Origin: Sandaracinobacteroides saxicola
GTDB taxonomy: Bacteria > Pseudomonadota > Alphaproteobacteria > Sphingomonadales > Sphingomonadaceae
DNA length: 64,000 nt
NCBI RefSeq assembly: GCF_014117445.1
Contig: NZ_CP059851.1
Coordinates: 124,001-188,000, forward strand
Reading direction: 5' to 3'
Shown: in pieces, positions 25,842 through 33,949 of the stretch
How the letters are laid out: each line of letters opens with the position of its first letter
How positions within the stretch are numbered: position 1 is the first letter of the stretch
Program-made: the position numbers and the translations under genes
Notes under the pieces: model-generated
What the model was told of the DNA's origin: nothing
The model's database searches: none
Seen by the model: only the letters and a program-made list of their open reading frames with translations

Positions 25842-27440
25842 ATGGCGACGGTGTTGGCGGAGGTTCGGGACGGTGACGGCCTGGCGCAGCGGCTGCGGCA
25901 GCTGCTGGGCAACGACCATGTGCTGGTGGACGAGGCCAGCCGCGCCTTCTACTCGACCGACCTGAGCTGGCGGCCGCGCGAGGTGGCGGCGATGGTGGCG
26001 CGGCCCGGCAGCGTGGAGGAGCTGGCGGCGACCGTGGGCGCGGCGACGGAGGCCGGCTTCGCGGTGGTCGCGCGCGGCGGCGGCATGTCCTATACCAGCG
26101 GCTATACGCCGGAGCGGCGCGACACGGTGCTGCTGGACACGCGGCGGCTGAACCGGGTGATCGAGGTCAACACCGAGGACATGTATGTGCTGGTGGAGGC
26201 CGGCTGCACCTGGAAGGAGCTGCACGAGGCCCTGGCGCCGCACGGGGTGCAGACGCCCTATTGGGGGCCGCTGTCGGGCGCCTATGCGACGGTCGGCGGC
26301 GCGCTCAGCCAGAACAGCCTGTTCCATGGCTCGGGCATCGGCGGCACCGCGGCGGAGAGCGTGCTGGGGCTGAAGGTGGTGCTGGGCGACGGCCAGCTGC
26401 TGACCACGGGCAGCTGGGCGCATCGGGCCGGCAATCCCTTCTGGCGGCATTTCGGCCCCGACCTGACCGGGCTGTTCACCGCGGACACCGGCGCCTTTGG
26501 TGTGAAGGCGGTGGCGGCGCTACGGCTGGTGACGGCGCCGAAGCACACGGGGTACCTGTCCTACAAGTTCGACACGCTGGAGGCGATGCTGGCGGCGCAG
26601 GTGAAGATCGCGCGGCTGGGGATCGCGTCCGAATGCTATGGTTTCGATCCCTATTACAATGGCGGCTTCGAAAAACAGGGCATCACCTTCGAGGAAGGCC
26701 TGTCGATTGTCGGCAAAATTGCCCGGAAAGGCGGGCTGAAGGGGTTGAAGGCGGCGGCGAAACTGGCGCTGGGGGGCAAGCGCATCCTGAAGGATGTGCC
26801 CTATTCGCTGCACATGACGCTGGACGCGCATACCGAGCTGGTGGCGGCCGAGCATACCGACATGGCCGCCGAGATCTGCGCCGAGCTGGGCGGGACGGAG
26901 ATGGCGAACAGCATCCCGACGGTGTTCCGCGGCGCGCCCTTCGGCGGGGTGCGCACCATCCTGTTGGGCAGCGAGGGCGAAATCTGGATTCCGGTGCATG
27001 GTTATTTCCCGCTGTCCCGCGCGATTCCGGCGGCGCAGGCGACCGAGCGCTTCCTGGCGGAGCGGCGCGACCTGATGGACCAGTGGGGCATCAAGACCAG
27101 TTACCTGACCTGTTTCAGCGGGCCGGAGTTCGTGATCGAGCCGAGCTTTTACTGGCATGACGAACTGGGCGAGTTCCGGCTGAGCCTGATCGAGCCGGAG
27201 TTCGCCGAGAAGTGGAAGGACATTCCGGCGAACGAGGCGCGGCGCGCTGTGGCGCTGAAGCTGCGCGACGAGCTGCGCGACCTGTTCGACAGCCTGGGCG
27301 GGCTGCACCTGCAGATCGGCAAATATTACCCCTATACCGACATCATGAACAATGCGCCGCTCGCGCGGGTGGTGCGCGGGGTGAAGGAGGTGCTGGACCC
27401 GCAAGGCCTGGTGAACCCGGGGTCATTGGGATTGCGTTGA
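25842..27440 (+). CDS. FAD-linked oxidase, vanillyl-alcohol oxidase / 4-cresol dehydrogenase type
   Basis: The 532-residue flavoprotein has the PCMH FAD-binding fold: VVARGGGMSYTSGY near residue 75, GPLSGAYATVGGALSQNS near 145, TADTGAFGVKAVAAL near 215. The FAD-linked oxidase C-terminal domain ends in LDPQGLVNPGSLGLR. Relatives oxidise phenolic benzylic positions or 2-hydroxyacids (lactate and glycolate oxidase branch). GAGGGAGA precedes ATG 25842. GntR operator copy 1 lies 32 bases upstream, and a cupin gene follows after 11 bases. The substrate is undetermined; module content suggests a plant- or lignin-derived compound, which is inference. Confidence 0.82.
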   Translation: MATVLAEVRDGDGLAQRLRQLLGNDHVLVDEASRAFYSTDLSWRPREVAAMVARPGSVEELAATVGAATEAGFAVVARGGGMSYTSGYTPERRDTVLLDTRRLNRVIEVNTEDMYVLVEAGCTWKELHEALAPHGVQTPYWGPLSGAYATVGGALSQNSLFHGSGIGGTAAESVLGLKVVLGDGQLLTTGSWAHRAGNPFWRHFGPDLTGLFTADTGAFGVKAVAALRLVTAPKHTGYLSYKFDTLEAMLAAQVKIARLGIASECYGFDPYYNGGFEKQGITFEEGLSIVGKIARKGGLKGLKAAAKLALGGKRILKDVPYSLHMTLDAHTELVAAEHTDMAAEICAELGGTEMANSIPTVFRGAPFGGVRTILLGSEGEIWIPVHGYFPLSRAIPAAQATERFLAERRDLMDQWGIKTSYLTCFSGPEFVIEPSFYWHDELGEFRLSLIEPEFAEKWKDIPANEARRAVALKLRDELRDLFDSLGGLHLQIGKYYPYTDIMNNAPLARVVRGVKEVLDPQGLVNPGSLGLR

Positions 27441-27451
27441 GGGAGACGGCC

Positions 27452-27880
27452 ATGGACCGCATCAGCTGGGGCAAATTCGCCCATTACCGTTACGACCCGA
27501 CCGATCTGGACGCGGAGCCGGACCTGCAGTTTCCGTTCGTCGAAGGCTCGCGCTTTCGCGCCGCGAACATCGCCATCGATGAGCCGGCGGTGCAGATCAA
27601 CATCGAGGATTTCTACCAGGGCGTGGAGATCCCCTGGACGCTGGCGCATGACGAGGTGCACACGGTGATCAGCGGCGAGTGCGAGATCGACTATCACCTG
27701 CCGCCGCTGATGCTGGAATCGGGGACGGTGCGGGTGAAGGCGGGCGACGCCTATTACATGCCGCGCGGCTGCCGGGTGGTGTGGCGGGTGCTGAGCGAGG
27801 AACCGTTCCGACATTATTGCGTGTGTTTCCCGAACCCCGGCTATCCTATTCCGGTGGTGCGCAGCGTGCGGGAGGCGTAG
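27452..27880 (+). CDS. Cupin protein, paralogue 1
   Basis: This 142-residue single-domain cupin reads HDEVHTVISGECEIDY at the first cupin motif (residues 68-83) and GDAYYMPRGCRVVWRV at the second, with PFRHYCVCFPNPGYPIP near the end. It is clearly paralogous to the cupin at 32912. Both share IEDF, WT..HDE, SGE, LPPL..ES and PFRH.C.C.P in the same order and spacing. EutQ-like cupins resemble this pattern. The gene is in one operon with the flavin oxidase (GGGAGA, 11-base gap). It may be an isomerase, a decarboxylase-like enzyme or a binding protein; function unknown. Confidence 0.75.
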   Translation: MDRISWGKFAHYRYDPTDLDAEPDLQFPFVEGSRFRAANIAIDEPAVQINIEDFYQGVEIPWTLAHDEVHTVISGECEIDYHLPPLMLESGTVRVKAGDAYYMPRGCRVVWRVLSEEPFRHYCVCFPNPGYPIPVVRSVREA

Positions 27881-27892
27881 TTTTCCGGGTCT

Positions 27893-28396
27893 TCAGGACG
27901 GGCTGGCGTCGAGGATCTGGCCGGCGAGCGGGCTCAGGTGCAGGCTGAGGGCTTTCCAGCCGGCCGGCGTGCGGGTGCAGACGGCGGAGACGAAGCCGGG
28001 GCGGAGACGGAAGCCGGCGTCCTTCGGCTTGCCGCGCAGGTTGAAGAAGGCGGAGACGATGCCGGTCTCGCCATGCACCTGCGCCGTAACCTGCGACAGG
28101 ATGATTTCCAGCCGTTGCCAGTTGGCGGCGTGGAAGGCGAGGTGATCGGCGGCGGCGGTGCGATCCATGGCGAAGGGCACATCGTGATCGATCATCAGCG
28201 CGGCCTCGGCGAGGAAGTCTTGGCGGGCGCGGGCCAGCGCCGTCGGCGCGTCTGCAGGGGCGGTGAAGGCGGCGCGGAAGGCGGCCTCCAGCCCGGCGGC
28301 TGGGTCGGGCGCGGCCATGGCGGCGGCGGGGAGCGTGGCGGCGGTAGCAGCAGCGAGGGCGGCGGCAAGCGCGGTGCGGCGGTCCGTATCGGTCAT
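27893..28396 (-). CDS. Exported SnoaL-like protein, paralogue 1
   Basis: The 167-residue protein has a signal-like start (DRRTALAAALAAATAATLPAAAMA), followed by an NTF2/SnoaL-like domain. LRGKPKDAGFRLRPGFVSAV and the WKALSLHLSPLAGQI end match the neighbouring gene at 28407 (FRGKPVDAGFRLRPMLFS; WKLASWHQSPIIGHV), so the two are paralogues. It lies 10 bases downstream of that gene on the same strand and is probably cotranscribed from GntR operator copy 2. The twin-arginine-like DRR start and the Ala-rich stretch suggest periplasmic location. Activity unknown. Confidence 0.65.
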   Translation of the reverse strand: MTDTDRRTALAAALAAATAATLPAAAMAAPDPAAGLEAAFRAAFTAPADAPTALARARQDFLAEAALMIDHDVPFAMDRTAAADHLAFHAANWQRLEIILSQVTAQVHGETGIVSAFFNLRGKPKDAGFRLRPGFVSAVCTRTPAGWKALSLHLSPLAGQILDASPS

Positions 28397-28406
28397 GGCG
28401 CGTCCT

Positions 28407-28814
28407 TCAGGCGGGGGATTGGCGGGTGACGTGGCCGATGATCGGCGACTGGTGCCAGCTGGCGAGTTTCCAGCCGTCGGTTCCGCGCCGCCAGCCCTGG
28501 CTGAACAGCATCGGGCGCAGGCGGAAGCCGGCATCGACCGGCTTGCCGCGGAACATGGCGAAGCCGAGCACCGCGCCGCTGCCGCCGGACGCCACGAAGC
28601 GCAGGCCGCTGGGGAGCCAGGCGAAGCCCTGCCAATTGTCCGGACCGTGGAAGGCGATGTGCGCCTGGAAGCCGGCGCGGTCGACGCGGAAGGGCAGGTC
28701 TTCATCGAAGATGATCGCCTGGGGCAGGATGGCGGCGTAGAAGGCATCGAGGTCGCCGCGGGCGAGGGCGGCGGCGAGCGCGGCGAAGGCGGCTTCGAGT
28801 GATGGATCGGACAT
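28407..28814 (-). CDS. SnoaL-like protein, paralogue 2 (cytoplasmic)
   Basis: This 135-residue NTF2/SnoaL-type protein has LARGDLDAFYAAILPQAIIFDEDLPFRVD at the start, the shared FRGKPVDAGFRLRP block and a WKLASWHQSP end. No signal peptide is present, unlike its paralogue at 27893. ATG 28814 is chosen because GAGGG precedes it; the frame could extend to 28868 but would run across the operator. It is divergent from the alpha/beta hydrolase at 28879, with GntR operator copy 2 between them. Function unknown. Confidence 0.7.
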   Translation of the reverse strand: MSDPSLEAAFAALAAALARGDLDAFYAAILPQAIIFDEDLPFRVDRAGFQAHIAFHGPDNWQGFAWLPSGLRFVASGGSGAVLGFAMFRGKPVDAGFRLRPMLFSQGWRRGTDGWKLASWHQSPIIGHVTRQSPA

Positions 28815-28833
28815 GGGGACCCTCTTGCCAGTT

Positions 28834-28843
28834 TTGCATACAG
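28834..28843. promoter_or_regulatory. GntR-type operator copy 2
   Basis: TTGCATACAG, one base off the TTG-N4-CAA pattern, lies in the 64-bp divergent gap between the SnoaL gene (start 28814, minus) and the alpha/beta hydrolase (start 28879, plus). Flanking bases TT before it also match copy 1. Confidence 0.65.
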
Positions 28844-28878
28844 AATCATAAGATAGGTTGCGATGCAAGGGAGGGTTT

Positions 28879-29670
28879 ATGATTCGCTGTGGCTATGTCG
28901 ATATCGCTGCCGGACAGGTGCATTACCGGCATGTCGCCGGCGAGGGCCTGCCGATCCTGTTCTTTCACCAGAGCGGCAGTTCCGCGAAGATGTGGGACAA
29001 GGTGATGACCCGGCTGGACGGCGGCCGGCCGATGTTCGCGTTCGACATGGCGGGCTATGGCGGCAGCTTCGATCCCGATCCCGAGCGGGATCCGACGATG
29101 GCGGACTATGTCGACTGGCAGGCGGCGGCGGTGGCGGCGCTGGGGATTTCACGCGCGCATCTGGTGGGGCATCACACCGGGTCGTGCGTGGCGGTGGAGC
29201 TGGCGGCGCGCCATCCGGCGCTGGCGCAATCGCTGACGATGGCGGGGCCGGTGCCGCTGACGCCCGAGGAGCGGGCGGAATTCGCCAAGCATTTCGGCAC
29301 GCCGTTTACACCGCGCGCCAGTGGCGGCTATCTGCTTGATAACTGGCATTATCTCCACAATCTGGGGGCGCATGCCGATGTCATGCTGCACCATCGCGAG
29401 CTGGTGGACACGCTGCGCGCCTGGTTCACCCGGGTGCAGAGTTACAACGCGGTGTGGGGGCAGGATTTCGCCGGGTTCCTGATGGCGGTGCAGGCGCCAA
29501 TGCTGTTGATGGCGGCGGAGGATGATGTGCTGTATCCCTTCCTGGCACGCGCGCTGGCGATGCGGCCGGATGCTGAAAGCTGGCCGGTGAAGGGCGCCAA
29601 TTTCGAGCCCGACCTGGACCCGGACGGTTTCGCGGCGGGGCTGTCGGCCTTTGTGGCGAAGCATGGTTAG
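28879..29670 (+). CDS. Alpha/beta hydrolase-fold protein with His at the nucleophile position
   Basis: The 263-residue protein has the alpha/beta hydrolase core: FFHQSGSSAKMW near residue 28, the FDMAGYGGS turn near 55, and the nucleophile elbow at 97-101. That elbow reads Gly-His-His-Thr-Gly (codon CAC at 29173-29175), so the usual Ser, Asp or Cys nucleophile is replaced by His99. The acid loop is LLMAAEDDVLYPF. The place of the catalytic His reads KGANFEPDLDPDGF, with no His. From recall, a group of uncharacterised proteins shares HQ...GHHTG. ATG 28879 follows AAGGGAGGG. GntR operator copy 2 is 36 bases upstream. Confidence 0.75.
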   Translation: MIRCGYVDIAAGQVHYRHVAGEGLPILFFHQSGSSAKMWDKVMTRLDGGRPMFAFDMAGYGGSFDPDPERDPTMADYVDWQAAAVAALGISRAHLVGHHTGSCVAVELAARHPALAQSLTMAGPVPLTPEERAEFAKHFGTPFTPRASGGYLLDNWHYLHNLGAHADVMLHHRELVDTLRAWFTRVQSYNAVWGQDFAGFLMAVQAPMLLMAAEDDVLYPFLARALAMRPDAESWPVKGANFEPDLDPDGFAAGLSAFVAKHG

Positions 29671-30230
29671 CTGCCCAGTATCTTGCGGTTCAGGACGGTT
29701 TGGGTGGACTGGTCGTAGAGGCCGGTGAGGCGTTCGAGCGCGGCGGCGCCTTCCTCCAGCGCGGGTGACAGGCCGTTGACGTCGCCGATCAGCGCCACCA
29801 GCAGTTCCTGCCGGACGCGGGCGTAGGCGTCGGTGGCGGCGCGGCCCTTGTCGGTCAGGCGGTAGCCGGCCTCGCGCTTGCTGTTGCCGGTGATGCGTTC
29901 AATGAGGCCGGACTGTTCGATCTTGCGCAGGGAATATTGCAGCGTCGAGACGTCGTTGCGGTTGAGGAAGAGCAGCAGTTCGGAGAGATTCTGCGCCTCG
30001 CCGCGCATGCGAATCGAGTGCAGCAGCCAGACGTCGGTGGCGCCGAGCGGCGTGCCGCTGACACTCTTGTGCAGGAAGACGCACCAGCGGCCGAACGCCT
30101 CGACGGCACGGATCATGGCGAGCTCGGCGCGGGTCAGCGCCGCGGCGCTGTGGTCCGCGGTCATGTAGCGGACCGGCTTTCCGTCCTTATCGCTATCCGT
30201 ATCAGCACCTTGCGGTTCGGTTGCCGCCAT
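29667..30230 (-). CDS. MarR-like winged-helix regulator
   Basis: The 187-residue protein has a winged-helix core of MarR type. AEAFGRWCVFLHKSV-like helix 1, LGATDVWLLHSIRMRG, the recognition region NLSELLLFLNRNDVSTLQYSLRKIEQSGLI, and a wing with REAGYRLTDKGRAA follow in order. The N-terminal 35 residues are charged and probably disordered. ATG 30230 is chosen for the AAAGGGCAGG upstream. It is divergent from the TonB receptor at 30425 and overlaps the convergent hydrolase stop by four bases. It is a second regulator candidate for module B; its operator is not identified. Confidence 0.8.
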   Translation of the reverse strand: MAATEPQGADTDSDKDGKPVRYMTADHSAAALTRAELAMIRAVEAFGRWCVFLHKSVSGTPLGATDVWLLHSIRMRGEAQNLSELLLFLNRNDVSTLQYSLRKIEQSGLIERITGNSKREAGYRLTDKGRAATDAYARVRQELLVALIGDVNGLSPALEEGAAALERLTGLYDQSTQTVLNRKILGS

Positions 30231-30367
30231 TTGCCTGCCCTTTCGCCGGTTCTGTTCCGTGCAATTCACCTGCGTTTTGGCTGCGCCAGCACAAACCCCA
30301 ACGCGGCGAAATGCGATGGTTTAAGATGCATTCTTTTTCGTTGACAGCAAGCGAAAGCTGCACAGAA

Positions 30368-30377
30368 TTGTATGCAA
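30368..30377. promoter_or_regulatory. GntR-type operator copy 3
   Basis: TTGTATGCAA is the reverse complement of copy 1 and lies 48 bases before the TonB receptor start. With copies 1 and 2 it defines TTGyATrCAA in all three divergent promoter regions of module B. Confidence 0.75.
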
Positions 30378-30424
30378 AGAGGGATGACTGCGAGCACCCG
30401 CAAAAATCACAAGGGAGAGATCGG

Positions 30425-32899
30425 ATGACGGGTCGGAACGGAACATGGGTGGCGGTCCTGCTGGCGTCGGTCGCGCTGCCGGGCCTGGCGGTGCCGGCGG
30501 TGGCGCAGACCGCGGCGGCGCCGGCGGCGCCGGCGGTGGAGGAGATCATCGTGACCGGCACCAAGCGCGATGAGAAATTCATCGATGTGCCGGTGGCGGT
30601 GCAGGTGTTCAGCGAGAAGGCGATCACCCAGGCGGGGATAACTCGGCCACAGGATTTCCTGGGGCTGACGCCGAATGTCACTTTCATTCAGTCCAACCAT
30701 GCCGGTGAGGCGTTCGTCAATGTGCGGGGTCAGACCAGCGTGCGGCAATCCGAATCGGCGGTGGCGGTGGTGATCGACGGCGTGCAGCTGGCGACGCAGA
30801 ATGAATTCAACGGTGAGCTGTTCGACATCCAGCAGATCGAGGTGCTGAAAGGGCCGCAAGGCGCGCTTTACGGGCGCAATGCGGCGGCGGGCGCGATCAT
30901 CATCACCACCAAGCCGCCCACCGACGAGTTGAGCGGCTCGGCCTCGATCAGCTATGGCAACTGGCAGTCCGTGAAGGCGGTCGTCAGCGCCGGCGGCGCG
31001 ATCGTCCCCGGCAAGCTGCGGGTACGTGTGTCGGGCGCGATCAATGACAGCGAGGGGCCGTTCACCAACATCATCACCGGCGAGAAAAGCTATCGCACCA
31101 ACGAGAAGACCGGCCGGCTGCGGCTGGACTGGAACCTGACCGATGACGTGAAGCTGGATATCCGGGTCGGCGGCAGCCATCTGACCGGCGGCGCCATCGC
31201 CGCGCAGGCGCAGGGGCCGAACATCGTGGTGGGCGGTGTGCGCAGTCCGGTGAACAGCAATGCGCCGACTGCGCCCTATGTCAGCGACGTGCCGGGATCG
31301 AACGTGCAGGACAAGTTCAGCAGCTCGCTGAAGCTGGATGCCGATTTGGGGCTGGGGACGATCACCGCGGTCAGCGCCTACAGCCGGATCGTCGATAATT
31401 ATCAGGCCAAGCTGTTTCCCTACATGACGCATGCCGATCCGCGCAACGATGCCGGCAATGCCATATTGTTCGGCGACCAGACGCAGAAATATCGGATCGC
31501 CAACAAGGCGTTCAGCCAGGAAATCCGCTTCACCTCGAAGGGGGATGGCCCGGTACGCTATCAGGCCGGGCTGTATTTCCTGACATCGACCCGCAATTTC
31601 ACCACCGAACAGGGCTATAACGGCCGGGTGCCGCTGAACCCCAACGGCACGCCCAACATTGGCGTCAGCGGCTTTCTGCCCAATCCCAACGGCCTGATCC
31701 GCGGCAGCCTGGACCCGGCGATTTCAACGGCCATCTTCGGAGCGGCGTTCAACCGCTGGGATCGGCTGCTGATCGGCGGAGGCGCCATCGCGCCGACGCT
31801 GGGGATCGACGGGCTGGACAGCAGCAACCCGACCAACGCCTATGACATCAGCGAGTATAAGGCGCGCAACTTCGCGCCCTTTGCCAATGCGCAGTGGGAT
31901 ATCACACCCGATATCGAGCTGGGGGTGGCGGCGCGCTATGACATCGAGAAGCGCGAGGTGCGGACGCTGACGCCGAACGTCATCAACCCCTTCACCGGCG
32001 CCAGTTTCAACGATTGCGTGCGCATCCTTGGCGTGCAGCCGGGCGCCTGCAGCAAGGAGAAGACCTTCAAGCAGGTGCAGCCGAAGGTGACGCTGACCTA
32101 CAAGTTCCCGGAGCGCAATGGCTCGGTCTATGCCACCTGGGGGCGCAGCTTCAAATCCGGCGGCTTCAACGCCATCGGCACGCGCGAGCGGGTGGTGCAG
32201 GCGACGCAGGTGGGGATCACCCGTGCGCAGGCGGAGGCGCTGGTGTTCGTGCGCGACGATTATGACAAGGAAGTCGCCGACAGCTATGAGGTGGGCTTCA
32301 AGTCCGAGTTCGCCGACCGGCGGGTGTCGCTGAACGGCGCCGGTTTCATCACCAATGTGCGCAACGCGCAGCAGTTTGTCTTTTTCCCCGCCGGATCGGT
32401 GCAGGCCGTGTCCGCCATCGACAAGGTTGAGATCAAGGGTTTCGAGTTCGATGCAACCGCGCGGGTCGCCGATACGGTCACCCTGTTCGCCGGCTTCGGA
32501 TACATCGATCCGAAGATCAAGGCGTATCGCGCACAGGCATCTAGCGTCGGCAACCGCGCGCCCTACGTATCGGACTACAACCTGACCGTTGGCTTTCAGG
32601 TCAACCAGCCGCTGTCGGACAGCCTGACGCTGAATGCCCGCGGCGAGTATAACCGGCAGGGGTCGCTGTTTTTCGACAGCGCCAATACGCCCGGCACGAA
32701 GCGCGATCCGGTGAACCTGGTCAACGGCCGGCTGGGGCTGAGCGGCGAGCGCTGGGAGGCGGCGGTCTGGTCGCGCAACCTGTTCAACGAGCGCTATCGC
32801 AGCGAGAGCGTGGTGCTTGTCACCGGCATTGGGGTGTTCAATCCTGGCTTCCCGGCGCTGCCCCGCAGCTTCGGGGTGGAAGCCAAGTTCAAATTCTGA
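30425..32899 (+). CDS. TonB-dependent outer-membrane receptor (module B)
   Basis: The 824-residue receptor has a signal peptide (ending AVPAVAQ near residue 30), EEIIVTGTKRDEKFIDVPVAV as TonB-box/plug start, and IEVLKGPQGALYGRNAAAGAI as plug motif. The barrel ends FGVEAKFKF with terminal Phe. GGGAGA precedes ATG 30425. It heads an operon with a cupin, an AhpD-like protein, a methyltransferase and a small protein, all in close succession. GntR operator copy 3 lies in its promoter. It is a likely importer of the module B substrate. Confidence 0.92.
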   Translation: MTGRNGTWVAVLLASVALPGLAVPAVAQTAAAPAAPAVEEIIVTGTKRDEKFIDVPVAVQVFSEKAITQAGITRPQDFLGLTPNVTFIQSNHAGEAFVNVRGQTSVRQSESAVAVVIDGVQLATQNEFNGELFDIQQIEVLKGPQGALYGRNAAAGAIIITTKPPTDELSGSASISYGNWQSVKAVVSAGGAIVPGKLRVRVSGAINDSEGPFTNIITGEKSYRTNEKTGRLRLDWNLTDDVKLDIRVGGSHLTGGAIAAQAQGPNIVVGGVRSPVNSNAPTAPYVSDVPGSNVQDKFSSSLKLDADLGLGTITAVSAYSRIVDNYQAKLFPYMTHADPRNDAGNAILFGDQTQKYRIANKAFSQEIRFTSKGDGPVRYQAGLYFLTSTRNFTTEQGYNGRVPLNPNGTPNIGVSGFLPNPNGLIRGSLDPAISTAIFGAAFNRWDRLLIGGGAIAPTLGIDGLDSSNPTNAYDISEYKARNFAPFANAQWDITPDIELGVAARYDIEKREVRTLTPNVINPFTGASFNDCVRILGVQPGACSKEKTFKQVQPKVTLTYKFPERNGSVYATWGRSFKSGGFNAIGTRERVVQATQVGITRAQAEALVFVRDDYDKEVADSYEVGFKSEFADRRVSLNGAGFITNVRNAQQFVFFPAGSVQAVSAIDKVEIKGFEFDATARVADTVTLFAGFGYIDPKIKAYRAQASSVGNRAPYVSDYNLTVGFQVNQPLSDSLTLNARGEYNRQGSLFFDSANTPGTKRDPVNLVNGRLGLSGERWEAAVWSRNLFNERYRSESVVLVTGIGVFNPGFPALPRSFGVEAKFKF

Positions 32900-32911
32900 C
32901 GGAGAGATTGC

Positions 32912-33346
32912 ATGCCCATCGGTCTTGCCCCCACGCCGCGGTCGGGTTTCGGCATCCACAGCATCGACGATGCCGTGATGGACGCGGCGCCGATGCTCCC
33001 TCTGCCGTTCAACCCCGGCGTCAGCATCCGCGGCTATTCGGCGATCAACCAGCCCAACTGCCAGGTGATCATCGAGGATTTCATGCCCGGCGACGAGTTC
33101 GTGTGGACCTTCGTGCATGACGAGTTCCAATATTGCCTGAGCGGTGAGATGGAGGTGGAGGTGTTCCTGCCGCCGCTCTACGCCGAGAGCGTAAAGGCGC
33201 GCATCACGCCGGGCACCGTCTATACCTATCCGGTCGGCGCGCGGAAGCATGTGAAGGTGGTGGGCAGCGTGCCGTTCCGCCACATCTGCTTCTGCCCGCC
33301 CAGCCCGGACTATCCCTTCCCCACCTATGACGAGCTGAAAGGGTAG
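32912..33346 (+). CDS. Cupin protein, paralogue 2
   Basis: This 144-residue cupin is paralogous to the one at 27452. Shared landmarks in order are IEDFMPGDEF, WTFVHDEFQYCLSGEMEVEV, FLPPLYAES, TYPVGARKHVKV and PFRHICFCPPSPDYPFP. The second motif here has a His (ARKHVKV) where paralogue 1 has Val/Arg, so metal-binding potential may differ between the two. It lies 12 bases after the TonB receptor and two bases before the AhpD-like gene. The start follows GGAGAG. Function unknown; pairing with a flavin oxidase or the AhpD-like protein is suggestive only. Confidence 0.75.
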   Translation: MPIGLAPTPRSGFGIHSIDDAVMDAAPMLPLPFNPGVSIRGYSAINQPNCQVIIEDFMPGDEFVWTFVHDEFQYCLSGEMEVEVFLPPLYAESVKARITPGTVYTYPVGARKHVKVVGSVPFRHICFCPPSPDYPFPTYDELKG

Positions 33347-33348
33347 CC

Positions 33349-33936
33349 ATGCCGAACCCGTCGATCACGCCCATCCCGCGCGACGCGCTGCCCGCCGACC
33401 TGCAACCGCTGCACGATACCGGCGTGGAGCGGACGGGCGACGCGACGATCATCGGCGTGATGGCGCACCAGCCGGACATCCTGCGCTGGTATTTCGGCGA
33501 ATTCTACGATGGCCTGTTCTACAACAAGCATCCCGGCATGACGGTGGATGTGCGCAGCAAGGAATTGCTGCGGCTGAAGCTGTCGAAACAGCATGGCTGC
33601 CAGTTCTGCAACCGCTTCAACACGGTGGAGGCGCTGGCCGCCGGCATCACCCAGGCACAGGTGGATGCCATCTACGACCCCGAAAGCCCGGTGTGGGACG
33701 CGAAGGACCGCGCCGTCATCGCGCTTGCGGAGGAGATGATGCTGCAGAACATGGAGGGGCATCTGTCGCCCGCCCTGCACGCGCGGCTGTGGGCGCATTA
33801 CAGCGAGGCGCAGATCATCGAGCTGGGATTCATCGCCGCCGTGCTGACGGGGGTTGCGAAATGGATTTTCACCTTCGACATGGTGAATCGCGAGGAAATC
33901 TGCCCGATCCAGCGCCCGGCGCTGGCAGCCGAATAG
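33349..33936 (+). CDS. Carboxymuconolactone decarboxylase / AhpD-like protein
   Basis: The 195-residue helical protein has the AhpD/CMD signature around Cys84-Gln-Phe-Cys87 (SKQHGCQFCNRFNTVEAL). The family helix DRAVIALAEEMM follows, then EAQIIELGFIAAVLTGVAKW. The CxxC pair suggests a peroxidase- or thiol-type AhpD domain rather than the decarboxylase proper, whose members often lack the Cys pair. It is two bases downstream of cupin 2 and is followed after 13 bases by the methyltransferase gene. Confidence 0.82.
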   Translation: MPNPSITPIPRDALPADLQPLHDTGVERTGDATIIGVMAHQPDILRWYFGEFYDGLFYNKHPGMTVDVRSKELLRLKLSKQHGCQFCNRFNTVEALAAGITQAQVDAIYDPESPVWDAKDRAVIALAEEMMLQNMEGHLSPALHARLWAHYSEAQIIELGFIAAVLTGVAKWIFTFDMVNREEICPIQRPALAAE

Positions 33937-33949
33937 GAGGAGAGTGAGA

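Noticed and set aside
28858-28878. TTG start seven codons before the alpha/beta hydrolase ATG
   Set aside because: ATG 28879 has AAGGGAGGG at proper spacing, while the TTG would place the ribosome binding site inside the coding sequence.
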